From: Flavobacterium psychrophilum
Lineage (GTDB): Bacteria; Bacteroidota; Bacteroidia; Flavobacteriales; Flavobacteriaceae
Length of the DNA: 7,923 nucleotides
Assembly: GCA_945872875.1 (NCBI GenBank)
Contig: CAMCBB010000082.1
Coordinates: forward strand, 1 to 7,923
Direction of reading: 5' to 3'
Both the position numbers and the translations under genes were made by a program. Positions 6,205 to 7,923 of this stretch are shown piece after piece; within the stretch, counting starts at the first letter, position 1; each line of letters begins with the position of its first letter. The notes under the pieces were generated by a model, which saw nothing but the letters and a program-made list of their open reading frames with translations, was not told the DNA's origin and made no database searches.

Positions 6205-7074
6205 ATGAAATCCCTAAAAATCGCAGGTGTACCCGAACACTTTAACCTTCCTTGGCAACTGGCAATTGAAAATAATAAATTCCATGAAGTTGGCATCGAT
6301 TTACAATGGACCGATGTACCAGAAGGTACCGGAAAATTATGCCAAATGCTTCGAGATGGATCTACAGATATTGCTGTAATTCTTACCGAAGGAATCATTA
6401 AGGATATTGTGAATGGAAACAATAGTAAAATTATACAGATTTATGTTGAAAGTCCCTTAATATGGGGAATTCACGTTGGTGCTGATTCTAAATATTCAAC
6501 CCTATCCGATTTAGAAAACACCAAAGTTGCCATTTCTAGATTTGGATCGGGATCAGAATTAATGGCCTATGTCAATGCATACCAACAAGGATGGGACAAA
6601 AACAGTTTAACCTTTGAAGTTGTAAATACCATTGATGGCGCGGTAACAGCATTAACCAATGGGACCGCAGATTACTTTATGTGGGAACATTTCATGACCA
6701 AACCCCTTGTAGATAAAGGCATTTTTAGAAGAGTTGGCGATTGCCCTACTCCGTGGCCTAGTTTTGTAATTGCTGTTCGAGAAGATATCCTTCAACAAAA
6801 TCCAGATGAAATAAAGAAGTTATTAATTTGCATCAATGAACAAACGAAAGTATTTAAAAGTATTCCGAATATAGATTCTATTTTGGCAACCAAATTCCAA
6901 CAAAAAATTGAAGATATTCAACAATGGTTAAAGTTAACCGAATGGTCTCAAAACAGCCTAAAAGAAGAAATAACGGATACAATTCAAAATCAATTATTAG
7001 AACTTCAAATTATTGATAAAAAAAATACTTATAAAAACTTGGTGGAAGTATTAAGTGCTTTAACCTTAGACTAA
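6205..7074 (+). CDS. Cytoplasmic substrate-binding-protein-fold protein (NMT1/THI5- or SsuA-like)
   Basis: This 289-residue protein reads like the solute-binding component of nitrate/sulfonate/thiamine-precursor ABC importers: KIAGVPEHFNLPWQLAIENN (5-24), a VPEGTGKLCQMLRDGSTDIAV stretch (38-58), ISRFGSGSELMAY (110-122) at the inter-lobe segment, and VNTIDGAVTALTNGTADYFMW (140-160). Unlike a true importer subunit it starts directly at the first beta strand, with no signal peptide or lipobox, and no permease or ATPase gene is nearby. It is therefore probably an intracellular binding protein or an enzyme of the THI5-like fold. I recall a fungal and bacterial family of such leaderless proteins (Candida Ca3427) that it may belong to; this is from memory. 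The ligand is unknown. It is the last gene of the cluster, and its stop codon touches that of ung. Confidence 0.82.
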   Translation: MKSLKIAGVPEHFNLPWQLAIENNKFHEVGIDLQWTDVPEGTGKLCQMLRDGSTDIAVILTEGIIKDIVNGNNSKIIQIYVESPLIWGIHVGADSKYSTLSDLENTKVAISRFGSGSELMAYVNAYQQGWDKNSLTFEVVNTIDGAVTALTNGTADYFMWEHFMTKPLVDKGIFRRVGDCPTPWPSFVIAVREDILQQNPDEIKKLLICINEQTKVFKSIPNIDSILATKFQQKIEDIQQWLKLTEWSQNSLKEEITDTIQNQLLELQIIDKKNTYKNLVEVLSALTLD

Positions 7075-7752
7075 TTACCATTCAATTTCAGAAATTCCTT
7101 TACTAGACAAATACGAATTCGCATCTTTAAAATGTTGGTTACCAAACCAAAAACCTCTATTTGCACTCAAAGGTGATGGATGTCCCGACTCTAATACCAA
7201 ATGTTTTGTACGATCGATTTTAATTCCTTTTTTTTGTGCAAATCCGCCCCAAAGTAAGAAAACAATATGTTGTTTTTCTTCCGATATTTTTTGGATCACC
7301 GCATCGGTAAACAAATTCCATTTTAAGTGTTTGTGGCTGTTGGCTTGGTCTTTACGGACGGTAAAACTGGAATTTAATAGTAAAATGCCTTGCTTTGCCC
7401 AACGCTCTAAATTGCCTGAAGTGGGAAAAAAGATGCGGTCGTATTCGGAATTAATTTCAGTGAAAATATTCTTCAAGGAAGGCGGAATCGGGATTTCATC
7501 CTCTACAGAAAAACACAATCCGTTGGCTTCACATTTTCCGTTTATCTCGCCGTGATAAGGGTCTTGCCCAATAATAACCACTTTCAAATCTTGAAAACTG
7601 CATTTTTCGAAAGCATTGAAGATAAATTCTTTTCTAGGAAAACAAGTTTGTGTAGCATATTCCTGTTCTACTTGTTGCGTTAACTCTAAGAAATAGGGTT
7701 TCTCAAATTCAGGTGCTAGTAGTTTTTGCCAGGAATTTTCTTGGATAAACAT
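7075..7752 (-). CDS. ung: Uracil-DNA glycosylase, family 1
   Basis: The enzyme removes uracil from DNA to start base-excision repair. The 225-residue product carries the water-activating loop GQDPYHG (62-68, D64 and Y66), F81 for base stacking, uracil-binding N127 in LLLN, IPIPPSL (87-93) and the leucine intercalation loop HPSPLSANR (191-199, with H191 and L195). E. coli counterparts are D64, F77, N123, H187 and L191, so everything after the catalytic loop is shifted by four because of an insertion within residues 69-77. The ATG at 7752 is preferred over an in-frame TTG at 7770, because that TTG is part of the -7 promoter element TAATTTTG and could hardly be in the transcript. The gene converges with the binding-protein gene and is divergent from mutS2. 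Confidence 0.96.
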   Translation of the reverse strand: MFIQENSWQKLLAPEFEKPYFLELTQQVEQEYATQTCFPRKEFIFNAFEKCSFQDLKVVIIGQDPYHGEINGKCEANGLCFSVEDEIPIPPSLKNIFTEINSEYDRIFFPTSGNLERWAKQGILLLNSSFTVRKDQANSHKHLKWNLFTDAVIQKISEEKQHIVFLLWGGFAQKKGIKIDRTKHLVLESGHPSPLSANRGFWFGNQHFKDANSYLSSKGISEIEW

Positions 7753-7767
7753 TTTATAATTTTTTTC

Positions 7768-7775
7768 CAAAATTA
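7768..7775 (-). promoter_or_regulatory. -7 element of ung
   Basis: TAATTTTG on the minus strand matches TAnnTTTG. No TTG is found 19-21 nt upstream, so the -33 half is poor. A start near 7761 would leave about 9 nt before the ATG at 7752. This helps fix the ung start codon. Confidence 0.5.
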
Positions 7776-7807
7776 GGAATTTATCATCTAATTCCCTTTA
7801 AACTTTG

Positions 7808-7815
7808 TAAATTTG
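7808..7815 (+). promoter_or_regulatory. -7 element of the mutS2-like gene
   Basis: TAAATTTG matches TAnnTTTG and lies 19 nt before the ATG at 7835. The expected TTG 19-21 nt upstream is absent. The overlapping AT-rich repeat GTAAATT (7807-7813 and 7823-7829) may simply reflect base composition. Confidence 0.45.
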
Positions 7816-7834
7816 AAAATTCGTAAATTCATCC

Positions 7835-7923
7835 ATGATTTCAATTACTCAAAAAACACTTCAAGACCTAGAATTTAATATTATTTTGCAAACTATTTCG
7901 GATCGTTGTAATACCGAAATTGG
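7835..7923 (+). CDS. mutS2: MutS2-like protein, N-terminus only (runs off right edge)
   Basis: Twenty-nine codons plus two bases are present. The start MISITQKTLQDLEFNIIL followed by QTISDRCNTEIG matches the N-terminal helix region that I recognise from flavobacterial endonuclease MutS2 (K-T-L-x-x-L-E-F near the start and C-N-T-E-I-G are typical). MutS2 is a MutS-like ATPase with a C-terminal Smr nuclease domain, linked to suppression of recombination and, in Bacillus, to rescue of collided ribosomes. None of the catalytic domains are in the window, so the call rests on a short stretch. It is divergent from ung across 82 nt. Confidence 0.75.
   Translation, partial: MISITQKTLQDLEFNIILQTISDRCNTEI

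Noticed and set aside
6198..6422. Minus-strand open frame inside the binding-protein gene
   Set aside because: It is antisense to a well-supported gene and has no promoter or recognisable protein content.
7331..7555. Plus-strand open frame inside ung
   Set aside because: The minus-strand frame encodes all the UNG catalytic motifs, so this is a shadow.
7753..7770. TTG start six codons upstream of the ung ATG
   Set aside because: The TTG is part of the -7 promoter element TAATTTTG, so it would not be transcribed.
1..7923. CRISPR array, insertion sequence, prophage, tRNA or riboswitch
   Set aside because: No regularly spaced repeats, transposase or integrase, terminal inverted repeats, tRNA cloverleaf or known riboswitch core was found on reading both strands.

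Overview
The window looks like ordinary chromosome from a member of the Flavobacteriaceae, probably Flavobacterium or a close relative. The evidence is the 5' end of a Bacteroidota-type 16S rRNA, several TTG-N19/20-TAnnTTTG promoters (the form used by the Bacteroidota primary sigma factor), A/T-rich translation starts without Shine-Dalgarno sequences, an AT-rich base composition, and protein sequences that read as flavobacterial.

Left part (1-992). The 16S gene lies on the minus strand and runs off the left edge. Its leader is about 155 nt long, with a boxA-like element and two clean hairpins, and it is preceded by two tandem promoters with identical 19-nt spacing. Between the distal promoter and the first protein gene is an AT-rich spacer and, on the plus strand, a compact structured-RNA candidate resembling the flavobacterial Flavo-1 motif.

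Middle (993-3923). A secreted DUF4294-type protein (minus) is divergent from an M42 family metallo-aminopeptidase (plus). The aminopeptidase converges on purC (minus). The two share one strong bidirectional intrinsic terminator, and the purC stop codon lies inside its base.

Right part (3931-7923). A plus-strand cluster of four closely spaced genes starts from one recognisable promoter: an isopenicillin-N-synthase-type Fe(II)/2-oxoglutarate oxygenase, a SUI1/eIF1-like translation factor (YciH type), a uridine/purine nucleoside phosphorylase, and a cytoplasmic protein with a periplasmic-binding-protein fold but no signal peptide. The cluster abuts, with no intervening base, the stop codon of the minus-strand uracil-DNA glycosylase gene ung. 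Divergent from ung, the first 29 codons of a mutS2-like gene enter at the right edge.

Most genes are housekeeping: ribosomal RNA, purine synthesis, peptide turnover, nucleoside salvage and DNA repair. I saw no mobile element, CRISPR array, phage gene or clear new system. The items most worth a second look are the Flavo-1-like RNA beside the rRNA promoters, a four-residue expansion beside the UNG catalytic loop that reads as an imperfect repeat, and the four-gene cluster with its leaderless binding protein.
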